From NCBI GenBank assembly GCA_017448685.1, contig JAFSKY010000067.1, forward strand, positions 1-35,550: 35,550 nucleotides of DNA, in the 5' to 3' direction. The DNA is from Synergistaceae bacterium. Its GTDB lineage: Bacteria; Synergistota; Synergistia; Synergistales; Aminobacteriaceae. Positions 1 to 8,348 of this stretch are shown here, one piece after another. Positions within the stretch are counted from its first letter, which is position 1. Every line of letters starts with the position of its first letter. A program made the translations under genes and the position numbers. The notes beneath the pieces are model-generated. The model was not told the DNA's origin. It ran no database searches and worked only from the letters and a program-made list of their open reading frames with translations.

Positions 1-27
1 ACACCACACCACACCACACCACACCAC
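1..27. repeat. Pentanucleotide tandem repeat (ACACC)5 at window edge
   Basis: Five perfect copies of ACACC occupy positions 1-25, followed by a partial copy. The tract is open in the same reading frame as the downstream asparagine-synthase-like gene, where it would encode His, Thr and Pro residues. A five-base unit is not a multiple of three, so copy-number change would shift the frame. Because it sits exactly at the window edge, an assembly or contig-end artefact is a real alternative, and its true length is unknown. Confidence 0.75.
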
Positions 28-1867
28 TAATTTTTTCTCCCCACAAGACAATTTCTTCATCATTGACTCGGAACACCTTAGCGATGTAACAAGCAAGTTC
101 TACGGCTTCTCTGTGCAGGAGAGCGGAGTCTATGACCGACACAACATAACTCAAGAGGCTCTTGCCGGGCTTGATGGCACTGGGACATATGTCAGCATTG
201 AGCGTGCTGGAGATGAGATACTCATTCGGCAGGACTTCAACGGTTGCTATAGGCTGTACGTGTACCGCGATGGCGCACAGTTTGTCCTGAGCAATTCATT
301 CCTGTACCTTATGGAATACATGAGCAGGCGAGCGCGTCTCACGCTCAATAGGGATTACGCGAATCACTATCTCATTATGGGAGTCTGTTCGAGGGCTTAT
401 TCCGAGACATTCATCAATGAGATTGAGCTTCTTCCGCGTGATGTCGTTGTGAGGATTGATATACCTTCCGTTACATTAAGCACGGAGAAAATCAATTACG
501 GCGAAAATACCGTGAGGCTAAATTCAGCTGAGGGCATGAGGATTCTTGATGAGTGGTTCGCAAAATGGACGGGCATCATCAAGAATATCTGTGAGACGAC
601 TCCTAACATTGAAGCGGATTTGTCCGGGGGATTTGACAGCAGGATAGTTTTTGCTCTTCTCCGAAATTCGGGGGCTGATTTGAACAAGGTATACATACAC
701 ACAATTGAATACAAGGGCAAAGCATACACGCTTGAAGAGGATTACGCGATTGCCTCAGAGGTTGCCAAGCATTTTGGCTTCACGCTGAACAATGCAGACA
801 ACTTCACAGGGGGTAGACTGAATTACAGCCTTGACGATGTCATGAATACGAATTTCTATATCCGTATGCTTGGGCATACCCAGTTTCTGAGGCGTTCCTA
901 CAAGTATGAGTATAAGCATTTCCGCCTTACTGGGCATCATGGTGAAAGCATCAAAACTTATGTACACCCAGCTGACAGCTCATTCATGTACTTCCAAAAA
1001 GCTGGAGCAAACTTCTTTTCGCGTGCGTTGAAGAAAGAGCTTGCTGATTCTATGGAACGCATAGTAACACACATGCTTGATGAAATATGCAAGAAAACAG
1101 GCTCTACGCTTAGTGATGATATTGCGCCTCATTTTATGAGAGAGACAGACGGACGGCATCACCACGGCGCAGAGGAAGTTTTGTACGTCCCAGATAATGT
1201 ATATATGCTGAGTCCTCTTTCTGACGCTGGACTGAGTCGGCTGAAACTCGATGACGAGAATTGCAGGGACAAGAATCTTTTGATTGCGACGATTTTCACC
1301 CGTTACGCGCCTGAACTACTGAAGTTGCCGTTCATCAAAGCGAGGGTGCTTAGCCCTGACACGTTGAAATTCGCCGAGAAGATATGCGCTTCATTCCCGA
1401 AGCCGGAAATATCCCCAGCCACCCGTGATTTCTCATTCGTCCCAAGAGACCCGGAAGTTTCAGCCCTCCTTGAACACAACAACCCTCCGCTTGAATCCGA
1501 TGCTCATACCAAGTTCATCAAGAGCGTATACGCTTCCACAGCCACAAGAAAACTTTTCGCGACATGCTTCGACGAGGAAATATACATATACGCCGAGGAT
1601 TACGCAAAGAGGGTGGCTCATCATCCGCTGGGAAAATGTTTGACCATTATCGCTACTGCCGATGTCATCAAGCACATCATAATCAGCGAAGGGACTCAGG
1701 AACGGAGCATAGCTGACGATTTCAGGGAATTTGCCGAGTCAGAGTTCGTTTCAACCACAGACCGCAGAACGGGAAAACTCTTGCGCTTGTATAGATCGTG
1801 GCGCAGGCTTGCATCAATACCGGGCAGAGCAGTCCGCAAAATCATACGCATAATCCGCCGGAAATAG
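2..1867 (+). CDS. Asparagine-synthase-like amidotransferase, 5'-incomplete
   Basis: This is an asparagine synthase (PP-loop ATP pyrophosphatase) family protein of the kind found in surface-polysaccharide loci, where it may amidate a glycan or precursor; the substrate is unknown. The PP-loop motif SGGFDSR lies about 169 residues after the GTG at 113. Upstream is a glutamine-amidotransferase-like fold with QDFNGCYRLYVY and LSNSFLYL. The frame is open from position 2, and the residues before the GTG (FFIIDSEHLSDVTSKFYGF) read like genuine protein. No Shine-Dalgarno precedes the GTG at 113, which is the first in-frame start codon in the window, so I infer that the true start lies beyond the left edge, across the ACACC tract. 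The C terminus is strongly basic (RAVRKIIRIIRRK), suggesting membrane or nucleic-acid association. The gene runs convergently toward pssA. Confidence 0.8.
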   Translation, partial: HHTTPHHTTNFFSPQDNFFIIDSEHLSDVTSKFYGFSVQESGVYDRHNITQEALAGLDGTGTYVSIERAGDEILIRQDFNGCYRLYVYRDGAQFVLSNSFLYLMEYMSRRARLTLNRDYANHYLIMGVCSRAYSETFINEIELLPRDVVVRIDIPSVTLSTEKINYGENTVRLNSAEGMRILDEWFAKWTGIIKNICETTPNIEADLSGGFDSRIVFALLRNSGADLNKVYIHTIEYKGKAYTLEEDYAIASEVAKHFGFTLNNADNFTGGRLNYSLDDVMNTNFYIRMLGHTQFLRRSYKYEYKHFRLTGHHGESIKTYVHPADSSFMYFQKAGANFFSRALKKELADSMERIVTHMLDEICKKTGSTLSDDIAPHFMRETDGRHHHGAEEVLYVPDNVYMLSPLSDAGLSRLKLDDENCRDKNLLIATIFTRYAPELLKLPFIKARVLSPDTLKFAEKICASFPKPEISPATRDFSFVPRDPEVSALLEHNNPPLESDAHTKFIKSVYASTATRKLFATCFDEEIYIYAEDYAKRVAHHPLGKCLTIIATADVIKHIIISEGTQERSIADDFREFAESEFVSTTDRRTGKLLRLYRSWRRLASIPGRAVRKIIRIIRRK

Positions 1868-1874
1868 ACGCAAC

Positions 1875-1901
1875 AAAAAATCCCCGCCATCATGACGGGG
1901 A
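1875..1901 (-). terminator. Intrinsic terminator of the gyrA-psd-pssA operon
   Basis: On the minus strand, TCCCCG and CGGGGA form a 6 bp stem around a 9-base loop, followed directly by six T. It lies about 20 bases after the pssA stop codon. On the plus strand the hairpin is not followed by a T-rich tract, so it mainly serves the minus strand. Confidence 0.8.
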
Positions 1902-1921
1902 CTCTTCATTCACATTAAACG

Positions 1922-2683
1922 CTAATTCTTATGCTCTAACGCCTCATCACGTGCTTCAGGCTTCAATATCCATTGCCCCCAATCAAAACGCACAAGCCCG
2001 CTCACGATATACAGCGCAAACAGGAACATAGGCGCGGCACTCTTCATGAACACGAACGACAACACAAACATTGAGAACAGCGCAAGGCATTTCACTTTGT
2101 CGGCAGTCTTCTTCGTCAGCTTCTTCATGTTAGCGTAAGGAACGCTCGAAATCATCAGGAATCCCGTCAACGCCATCACACACGTCATCGCCCAAGCAGG
2201 AAGATTCACCCCCGCAATCACGAATGACGACACGAACAGCCCTCCCGCCGGGCATGGAAGACCCTGAAACGGTCCGGGAACATGCACGACATTGAAACGC
2301 GCCAACCTCAGAGCAACGCACAGCGCGAAGAAACTCGCTATTACCGCCCCGGAAATATGCAATCCCCTCAAAGCAACCTGATACAGCAGAATCGCAGGGG
2401 CAACTCCGAAGCTCACCAAGTCTGCGAGGCTGTCGAACTCAAGCCCAAACTGAGAGCCTCCGCCAAGCATACGAGCTACTTTGCCGTCAAAACCATCAAA
2501 TATTACCGCGAAAAACACAAGCCACGCCGCTGGAACATAACGGCCATGTAGAGTCAGTATCAGCGAGAACAATCCGCAGAGCAAATTACCACTCGTTACC
2601 ATGTTGGGCAGTATGTGCTTGATTTCCATAGGGCTTTTGCCTTTCCTCCCCATTATTCTCCGTATGCGCAAAAAATTCCTCAA
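1922..2683 (-). CDS. pssA: CDP-diacylglycerol-serine O-phosphatidyltransferase
   Basis: This integral membrane enzyme makes phosphatidylserine from CDP-diacylglycerol and serine. It carries the CDP-alcohol phosphotransferase signature DG-x2-AR-x8-G-x3-D-x3-D, visible as DGKVAR, then G, then FDSLAD, in the first third of the protein. Several hydrophobic helices follow. The TTG start at 2683 overlaps the psd stop (TTGA) and suits translational coupling. An internal ATG at 2629 has a strong GGGGAGGAAAGG Shine-Dalgarno about 10 bases upstream and would give a protein starting MEIKHILPNM; that start is equally credible. The product is the substrate of Psd, encoded immediately upstream, and its donor CDP-diacylglycerol comes from CdsA elsewhere in the window. 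Confidence 0.95.
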   Translation of the reverse strand: MRNFLRIRRIMGRKGKSPMEIKHILPNMVTSGNLLCGLFSLILTLHGRYVPAAWLVFFAVIFDGFDGKVARMLGGGSQFGLEFDSLADLVSFGVAPAILLYQVALRGLHISGAVIASFFALCVALRLARFNVVHVPGPFQGLPCPAGGLFVSSFVIAGVNLPAWAMTCVMALTGFLMISSVPYANMKKLTKKTADKVKCLALFSMFVLSFVFMKSAAPMFLFALYIVSGLVRFDWGQWILKPEARDEALEHKN

Positions 2684-3306
2684 ACTTTGATCACTCCTAT
2701 CAACGATATTCCGGCCTTCACCTTGTCGCCGGGCTTCACGCGAATTACTGTATCACACGGCATGTACAAATCAACCCTTGAGCCTAGCTTTATCATCCCA
2801 TAACGCTGGCCAGCGTCAAGAACATCTCCACGCTTCAGCCTGCACACAATACGCCGTGCCACAAGCCCAGCAATCTGTACCATCATGACAGCTCCCCATT
2901 GCGTTGACATTCCCACAAAATTACGCTCGTTTATCTCTGAGGCTTTTGGGGAAAATGCAGCTATCTTTTTGCCGGGGATATATTCGAGGTAGTCGACTCT
3001 TCCGGCACAAGGAGCGCGGTTTACGTGGACGCTAAATATGTTCATGAAGATTCCTACCTTCACGGCATGGCCTGCAAATTTGTGGTCGCACTCTGAAATC
3101 TCTACTATTTGTCCGTCAGCAGGGGAATAAAAACAGCCGTCCTTGTAGTCAGTAACGCGTTCAGGGTCGCGGAAAAACCATATTACGAGGCACAATAACA
3201 GCCCCATTATCACGGCGGGAATCCACGACAAAAACGCAAATGCCCCTGTGCAGAGTGCTAAGAATGTTACGGCGGGGATTCCGTCCCTAGCTATTCTCAT
3301 CTTCAT
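2680..3306 (-). CDS. psd: Phosphatidylserine decarboxylase
   Basis: This enzyme converts phosphatidylserine to phosphatidylethanolamine. The sequence has an N-terminal membrane segment ([20 protein letters not shown]), then FFRDPER and SPADGQIV, a [11 protein letters not shown] block typical of the family, and the self-cleavage site near the C terminus, KLGSRVD. Cleavage between Gly and Ser there generates the pyruvoyl group. The short length (about 208 residues) matches the compact Psd subfamily of many anaerobes. The frame is open to 3360, but that would overlap gyrA by 74 bases. I chose the ATG at 3306, which follows a GGTGA and overlaps the gyrA stop by 20 bases; the ATG at 3300 is an alternative. 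The stop overlaps the pssA start by two bases. Confidence 0.93.
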   Translation of the reverse strand: MKMRIARDGIPAVTFLALCTGAFAFLSWIPAVIMGLLLCLVIWFFRDPERVTDYKDGCFYSPADGQIVEISECDHKFAGHAVKVGIFMNIFSVHVNRAPCAGRVDYLEYIPGKKIAAFSPKASEINERNFVGMSTQWGAVMMVQIAGLVARRIVCRLKRGDVLDAGQRYGMIKLGSRVDLYMPCDTVIRVKPGDKVKAGISLIGVIKV

Positions 3307-5836
3307 TCGTTTCACCATCATCAAACGGAATAGGCGCGGTTGTGTCATCGCTTTCGTCATCCTCAGTGCGAATCACGCTGCAATCTGCTAATGAGTCGCC
3401 CTCATCGAGCCTGAGTATGATATTCCCCACAGAATGACGCTTCATTACGGTGATGCCTTCAACGGGAATCCGAATCATTCTGCCCCTTGAGGAAATCGCT
3501 AGAACTTCATCGGAGTCTTTAACGGCGAGGCTTCCTGAGAGTCTGCCAGTTCTCTCGGTAAGCTCCATGAGGCAAACTCCGCCCGTATTCCTGTGATGAG
3601 GCATGAATGAGGCGAACTCTACGCGTTTCCCTATACCCATTTCGCTTATGGCTAGGATTGTGCGCTTGTCATCAACTACATCACAGCTCAATACGCGGTC
3701 ATTCCCTTTGAGCGTTAAGGCTATGACTCCTCTTGCTGTGCGTTTCAGGGGGCGGAACTCTGTCTCAGGGACTCTCAATGCTAATCCGTTGCGCGTAACT
3801 ATGAGCAAATCATTCTTGCCTGTAGTGAGTCTAACCTGCGCTATTTCGTCCCCATCATCGAGCTTCATGATACGTTTTGCACGGTTGGTGTATTCGAGTT
3901 CGTCAAACGGGATTCGCTTGGCTATACCCTTCCTAGTGATGAAGAATGCGTAATTGAACCTCTTTATGCCATCCCCGGCAATGTTCACGATTCTTTCACC
4001 TTCAGCCGCGTTCAATGGCAGGTAACGTGATACGGGCTTCCCCTTGCCTGATTTCGTTTCAGGAATCTCATACCCTTTAAGGCACATGATACGGCCTTTG
4101 TTCGTGAAGAAATATATCTCCCTGTGAGTATGAGTTACGCAGAGCATCTCTATGCTGTCGTCTTCCTGAATGGTAGCTCCGCGCTTGCCTTTTCCGCCTG
4201 TAGCCTGAAGCCTGTATACCGTAAGAGGCTGACGCTTTATGAGGCCATCCTTCGAGAGGGTAATGATAATATCCTCCTCCGGGATTAAATCTTCGTCAGC
4301 TGACTCTTCAACGTCATCAACAATAACAGTGCGTCTTTCATCGCCGAATCTCCCGGCAAGGTCAACAAGCTCTGCACGTATGACTCCGTCAAGCGTGTGT
4401 TTGTCGCCTAATATCCCGTTGTATGTGTCAATGTCGGCAAGAAGTTTCTGCTGTTCCTCATCGAGTTTATTCCGCTCAAGCCCCGTCAACCTCTGAAGCC
4501 TCATGTCAAGTATTGCCTGTGCTTGTGCCTCAGAGAATCCCAATACGGATTGAAGGCTGGCTTTTGCGTCCGTTGCGCTGTCAGTTGAACGTATTGTGCG
4601 TATTACCTGCTCAATATGAGTCAGAGCTTTCTTGAGTCCCTCTATGATGTGTTCGCGTGATTGTGCCTGCTTGAGACGGTATTCTGTCCTGCGTCTGACA
4701 ACCTCGCGCCTGTAGTTGAGGAATATCGCGAGAAGCTGCTTTATGCCGAGTATTTCGGGGTGTTGGTCGACGAGTGCAAGATTTATCACGCCGAATGTTG
4801 ATTGAAGCGAGGTATGTCGATATAGCTGACGCATGATGAGTTCCGGGTCTGCATCGCGTGAAAGGTCAACAACTATTCTCAAGCCATCGCGGTCTGACTC
4901 GTCGCGCATTTCCGAAACGCCTTCTATTTCTTTATCCTGCACAGCCTGCACCATAGCTTCAAGCATTATGGTTTTGTTGACGCTGTAAGGTATCTCCGTG
5001 ATGACTATGCTTTGCTTGCCACGCTTTGACTCTTCAACGTGCATTTTCCCGCGTACAGTGATTTTCCCGCGACCTGTGGTATATGCCTCAAGGATTCCTG
5101 AACGCCCTAGAATTTCTCCTCCAGTCGGGAAATCTGGCCCGGGCATTATGCGCATTATGTCAGCAAGTTCAGCGTCTTCAGGCTCTATGTTGTTGTCGAT
5201 GAGCCAGCAGAATACGTTGACGACCTCGCGCAAATTGTGAGGTGGCATGTTCGTTGCCATACCTACAGCTATACCCGTTGAGCCGTTCACGAGCAAATTC
5301 GGCAATACTGAAGGGAGCGTTAGAGGTTCTTTGAGTGATTCGTCAAAGTTCTGTCCCCATTCTACTGTGTCTTCGTCGAGGTTCGCGAGCATGAGTTCTC
5401 CCGCACGGCTGAGTCTGGCTTCCGTGTAACGCATGGCTGCGGGGCTGTCGCCGTCAACTGATCCGAAGTTGCCCTGACCGTCAACGAGCGTGTAGCGCAA
5501 ATTCCAGTTCTGCGCAAGCCTCACCATAGTGTCATATATCGCCGTGTCGCCGTGAGGGTGGTATTTACCCATCGTTTCACCGACAATCCTGGCTGATTTC
5601 TTGTAGGCGGTGTTGTGCTTGAGTCCTAATTCCGACATAGCGTAAAGCACTCTGCGTTGAACAGGTTTGAGGCCGTCCCTCGCGTCTGGTAATGCCCTTC
5701 CTACAATGACGCTCATTGCGTAATTGAGGTAGCTCGTTTTTATTTCGCCAACAAGGGGAAGCGTCAGTATGCGCTCTTGGTTGTCTGATTGGGCTTCGGG
5801 GTTATTGGGTGTGGTATTTGTGATTTCGTCAGGCAT
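3287..5836 (-). CDS. gyrA: DNA gyrase subunit A
   Basis: This is the breakage-reunion subunit of DNA gyrase. The catalytic tyrosine is in [11 protein letters not shown] (about residue 137). The quinolone-determining region reads [10 protein letters not shown], with Thr at the E. coli Ser83 position and Asp at the Asp87 position. The C-terminal beta-pinwheel contains a GyrA-box-like segment [12 protein letters not shown], a weak match to the QRRGGKG consensus. The protein ends in an acidic tail. The frame is open as far as 6136, but the true start is the ATG at 5836 (MPDEITN), preceded by AGGAGG about 13 bases upstream. The usual GyrA core motif [21 protein letters not shown] begins near residue 38. 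It heads an operon with psd and pssA, an unusual partnership. ParC is less likely because of the GyrA-box-like motif. Confidence 0.97.
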   Translation of the reverse strand: MPDEITNTTPNNPEAQSDNQERILTLPLVGEIKTSYLNYAMSVIVGRALPDARDGLKPVQRRVLYAMSELGLKHNTAYKKSARIVGETMGKYHPHGDTAIYDTMVRLAQNWNLRYTLVDGQGNFGSVDGDSPAAMRYTEARLSRAGELMLANLDEDTVEWGQNFDESLKEPLTLPSVLPNLLVNGSTGIAVGMATNMPPHNLREVVNVFCWLIDNNIEPEDAELADIMRIMPGPDFPTGGEILGRSGILEAYTTGRGKITVRGKMHVEESKRGKQSIVITEIPYSVNKTIMLEAMVQAVQDKEIEGVSEMRDESDRDGLRIVVDLSRDADPELIMRQLYRHTSLQSTFGVINLALVDQHPEILGIKQLLAIFLNYRREVVRRRTEYRLKQAQSREHIIEGLKKALTHIEQVIRTIRSTDSATDAKASLQSVLGFSEAQAQAILDMRLQRLTGLERNKLDEEQQKLLADIDTYNGILGDKHTLDGVIRAELVDLAGRFGDERRTVIVDDVEESADEDLIPEEDIIITLSKDGLIKRQPLTVYRLQATGGKGKRGATIQEDDSIEMLCVTHTHREIYFFTNKGRIMCLKGYEIPETKSGKGKPVSRYLPLNAAEGERIVNIAGDGIKRFNYAFFITRKGIAKRIPFDELEYTNRAKRIMKLDDGDEIAQVRLTTGKNDLLIVTRNGLALRVPETEFRPLKRTARGVIALTLKGNDRVLSCDVVDDKRTILAISEMGIGKRVEFASFMPHHRNTGGVCLMELTERTGRLSGSLAVKDSDEVLAISSRGRMIRIPVEGITVMKRHSVGNIILRLDEGDSLADCSVIRTEDDESDDTTAPIPFDDGETNEDENS

Positions 5837-5882
5837 AAAAAATTTTGAGCCTCCTGTCTGAATTGTATTGTCTGAACGTGTA

Positions 5883-5891
5883 ATTTTAGCA
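5883..5891 (-). promoter_or_regulatory. Extended -10 promoter for gyrA-psd-pssA
   Basis: On the minus strand, TGC followed by TAAAAT forms an extended -10 about 45 bases before the gyrA start. No clear -35 is visible. It lies back-to-back with the promoter of the divergent glycosyltransferase, whose hexamers are within 35 bases. Confidence 0.5.
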
Positions 5892-5895
5892 TGGT

Positions 5896-5923
5896 TTGAG
5901 GGGGATGATGATTTTGCTATAAT
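5896..5923 (+). promoter_or_regulatory. Promoter of the GT8 glycosyltransferase
   Basis: TTGAGG (5896-5901) and a perfect TATAAT (5918-5923) are separated by 16 bases, and TG plus one base precedes the -10, making an extended element. The predicted transcript start near 5930 leaves a very short leader before the GGAG at 5944-5949. Confidence 0.65.
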
Positions 5924-5957
5924 ACAATGCAACAATCCATGAAAGGAGAGATTGACA

Positions 5958-7052
5958 TTGACGGGTAAAGACAGTACAATCGCCCAACGCCCAACGCCCA
6001 ACGCCCAACGCCTAGACTCATGCCCAAAATCAGATGACACAATCCACGTAGCACTATGTGTATATGATCCATCAGGGATGTATTCACAGCACGCGGGAGT
6101 CGTAATGACCTCGATATTCGAGAACACACACAGCAAAGTTACCGTTCATATTCTCCATGATGACACACTCACAGATGACAACAGAAGGAAGTTCCTGCGT
6201 ACAGCGGAAAAATATTCACAGACAGTTGAATTTTACGATGTTACGGAATGCATGAAGAAATACGCGGGAAGCCTTGAGGCTTTGAGACAGGCAACAGGCC
6301 ATTATTCTATAGGCACTTTGTACAGGCTGTTTCTTCCTGACATGCTGGACGGAATCAAAAAAGTTATATGGCTAGACTGTGATGTGCTTGTCAGTCTGGA
6401 TATAAAAGAGCTGTGGGAAATTGACATGAAAGGAAAAACCTTCGCGGGCGTTTTGGACATGGTAGCTATGAAATATTACGATAGCTTTTACCGTAACAGA
6501 ATGGATGCCCTGCTCAAAGGAATTCCTCCTGATGAATATATCAATGCTGGAGTTATGGTTATAGACTTGGAACGTATACGGGAAAAAGTCAGCTTCTCGG
6601 ATGTCGCAATGAAATGGATTATTGATATGGGTAATCTCGCCCCTTGTACCGACCAAGACGCAGTAAATTCAATCTTTGCGGGTGATATATGCCTGTTGGA
6701 CACCAAGTTTAACCAGCAAAATATTTCCTCTGACACTCAAGGCTGTATGCTTCACATGTACAGCGGTAAGCCTTGGGCCTCCATAAGGGGCTTCCCGTCT
6801 GAGCGACTCTACTGGAAACTATACCTGCGTTCCGCATGGGGGGAAAATGCTCAGCCTGAAGACATCATAGACAGCATAATTGATGCAGCCGAAAAACAGC
6901 GCAAACGTTCTTCCCCAGCCCGCAAACCAGAAAATACCTTACGCAGGTTCGCAAAGAAACTTGTTTACGACATACTCCCGATGAGGTCAGTGAAATATAT
7001 CATCATACATACAGTTCACCATATGAAGCGGAAATTATCACAGTGCAGATGA
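5958..7052 (+). CDS. GT8-family glycosyltransferase with repeat in 5' coding region
   Basis: This is a retaining glycosyltransferase of family GT8 (LPS galactosyl/glucosyltransferase type), expected to add a hexose to a surface glycan at the inner membrane. Diagnostic features are HVALCVYD near the N terminus, the metal-binding DxD in [21 protein letters not shown], and FNQQN. The C terminus is basic and hydrophobic, suggesting peripheral membrane binding. I chose TTG at 5958 because AGGAG sits 9 bases upstream; TTG at 5952 is too close. No start codon exists between the heptanucleotide tract and the conserved core, so translation must begin before the tract. With four copies the frame is open, meaning an ON state. 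The gene ends 15 bases inside the convergent folP. Confidence 0.93.
   Translation: MTGKDSTIAQRPTPNAQRLDSCPKSDDTIHVALCVYDPSGMYSQHAGVVMTSIFENTHSKVTVHILHDDTLTDDNRRKFLRTAEKYSQTVEFYDVTECMKKYAGSLEALRQATGHYSIGTLYRLFLPDMLDGIKKVIWLDCDVLVSLDIKELWEIDMKGKTFAGVLDMVAMKYYDSFYRNRMDALLKGIPPDEYINAGVMVIDLERIREKVSFSDVAMKWIIDMGNLAPCTDQDAVNSIFAGDICLLDTKFNQQNISSDTQGCMLHMYSGKPWASIRGFPSERLYWKLYLRSAWGENAQPEDIIDSIIDAAEKQRKRSSPARKPENTLRRFAKKLVYDILPMRSVKYIIIHTVHHMKRKLSQCR
5981..6012. repeat. Heptanucleotide repeat (CGCCCAA)4 inside a glycosyltransferase gene
   Basis: Four perfect tandem copies of CGCCCAA occupy 5981-6008, followed by CGCC. They fall in codons 8-18 of the GT8 gene. Gain or loss of one unit shifts the frame by one base, as in slipped-strand contingency loci. 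On the minus strand the same tract reads GGG four times separated by CGTT, a sequence compatible with a G-quadruplex. Confidence 0.97.
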
Positions 7053-8231
7053 CTTCACACCCTCAGCAACCCTCAAAGCCCGCATATTCTCCCCCACGTC
7101 ATGAACGCGCATAAGACTCACCCTTCCCGCCATCAACGCCGTAACCCCTAGAGTCCCCGCGAGAGTCTTCCCCGTGAACCTCTTGCGGGAATGCCCAATC
7201 ATTAACGGCCTCCCGAAAACTGTCAGGCTCTCAATATCCCTCAATACCGCGAAATTATCCCCTGAGTTTTTCCCGAAACCTAGTCCCGGATCTATGATGA
7301 TGTTCTCACGTTTAAGCCCAGCGCGTTCAAGCTCATGAATCTTCCCGGAAAAATACGCGTTCATTTCGCCGAGTATGTCAGAATACGGCTCTGAGTCGGC
7401 CATGTCTTTTGGAGTCCCTTTGATGTGTGAGAGTACGTAAGGCACATTGAGTCCCGCTACAATCCCGGCCATGTCGGAATCGAAGCCGAAGCCGCTTATG
7501 TCGTTTATGATGTCAGCTCCCTCATCACATGCAAGCCTCGCGATTTCAGCCTTGTACGTGTCAACCGAGATTAACGCGTCAGGAAATTCACGCCGTAACG
7601 CCCTCAAAGCAGGAATGAGCCTCCCGGCCTCCTCACTTGCTGAAACTGGAGAAGCTCCCGGCCTCGTCGACTCCGCTCCAACGTCAAGGATATACGCTCC
7701 CTCATTCAGGAATCTCCCAGCGCATTCGATTATTCCGGCTTCGTCCGTCCTGCTGTCAGGGTAAAACGAGTCGGGAGTGAGGTTGATTATACCCATCAGC
7801 TTTGTGTGTGCGTCAAGAATGATTTTATGCCCAGCTGGTGAGGTCATTTCCCATTTGTGTATGTTTACGTTCCTCAATGCCTCGCATAATTCCTCGCGCA
7901 ATTCCTTTATCCCCCAAATATTCATGGCCTTCATCTTCTCCGTGAGGCTTCTCAGCTGTGAGGGATTGCCCATAATCAGAATGTCGCTGTAATCCGTTTT
8001 GCCGTCAATGACATGTTTTGCCACAGCAACATCACCGCCCCTTGCAAGCATCTCTTGCTTCAGGAAGCCTGCCGCCCTGTAATCTATATGCCCTGCGTAA
8101 ATGTGAAGGATATTCGCTTTTGGTGTGAGGTATGGAAGTGCTCCGGGGTCTGTACCTATTTTCGCGCAGAGTCTCTTCATGTCGTCATGGCCGGAAATGT
8201 TCACGGGATATACTGAGATATTATTTTGCAA
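7038..8231 (-). CDS. folP: Dihydropteroate synthase, long form
   Basis: This enzyme condenses 6-hydroxymethyl-dihydropterin pyrophosphate with p-aminobenzoate in folate synthesis. The catalytic TIM barrel occupies about residues 140-395 and shows MGIINLTPDSFY, GAYILDVGAESTRPG, ISVDTYKAE, INDISGF, IIDPGLGFGK and GHSRKRF. About 130 residues precede it, with no motif I recognise beyond an alpha/beta pattern; such N-terminal extensions occur in DHPS of several anaerobic lineages. The start is TTG at 8231, with AGGAGG eight bases upstream. The stop lies inside the convergent GT8 gene. ThyX in this window depends on reduced folate, so the two genes belong to the same metabolic branch. Confidence 0.95.
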   Translation of the reverse strand: MQNNISVYPVNISGHDDMKRLCAKIGTDPGALPYLTPKANILHIYAGHIDYRAAGFLKQEMLARGGDVAVAKHVIDGKTDYSDILIMGNPSQLRSLTEKMKAMNIWGIKELREELCEALRNVNIHKWEMTSPAGHKIILDAHTKLMGIINLTPDSFYPDSRTDEAGIIECAGRFLNEGAYILDVGAESTRPGASPVSASEEAGRLIPALRALRREFPDALISVDTYKAEIARLACDEGADIINDISGFGFDSDMAGIVAGLNVPYVLSHIKGTPKDMADSEPYSDILGEMNAYFSGKIHELERAGLKRENIIIDPGLGFGKNSGDNFAVLRDIESLTVFGRPLMIGHSRKRFTGKTLAGTLGVTALMAGRVSLMRVHDVGENMRALRVAEGVKSSAL

Positions 8232-8255
8232 TTTATACGCCTCCTACTGAAATTC

Positions 8256-8284
8256 ATTATGATATTTTATTATCACACAAGCAA
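8256..8284 (-). promoter_or_regulatory. Promoter of folP
   Basis: On the minus strand, TTGCTT (8279-8284) and CATAAT (8256-8261) are spaced by exactly 17 bases. The -10 lies about 25 bases before the TTG start, with AGGAGG in between. Confidence 0.5.
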
Positions 8285-8305
8285 TGAGCCTGTTAATATT
8301 GGCCG

Positions 8306-8314
8306 TGCTAAAAT
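8306..8314 (+). promoter_or_regulatory. Extended -10 promoter of the S9 peptidase gene
   Basis: TGC followed by TAAAAT forms an extended -10 with no obvious -35. It is the same nine bases as the proposed gyrA element. It lies 35 bases before the GTG start. Confidence 0.45.
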
Positions 8315-8348
8315 CACATACAAATTTCAGTGAAGGGAGATCCTTACC

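Noticed and set aside
1-27. CRISPR array or telomere-like repeat
   Set aside because: The unit is only five bases, without spacers; it is a simple tandem repeat or edge artefact.
5837-6136. Upstream extension of the gyrA frame to 6136
   Set aside because: The extension crosses the GT8 promoter and heptamer tract and has no gyrase similarity; the ATG at 5836 with AGGAGG gives the normal start.
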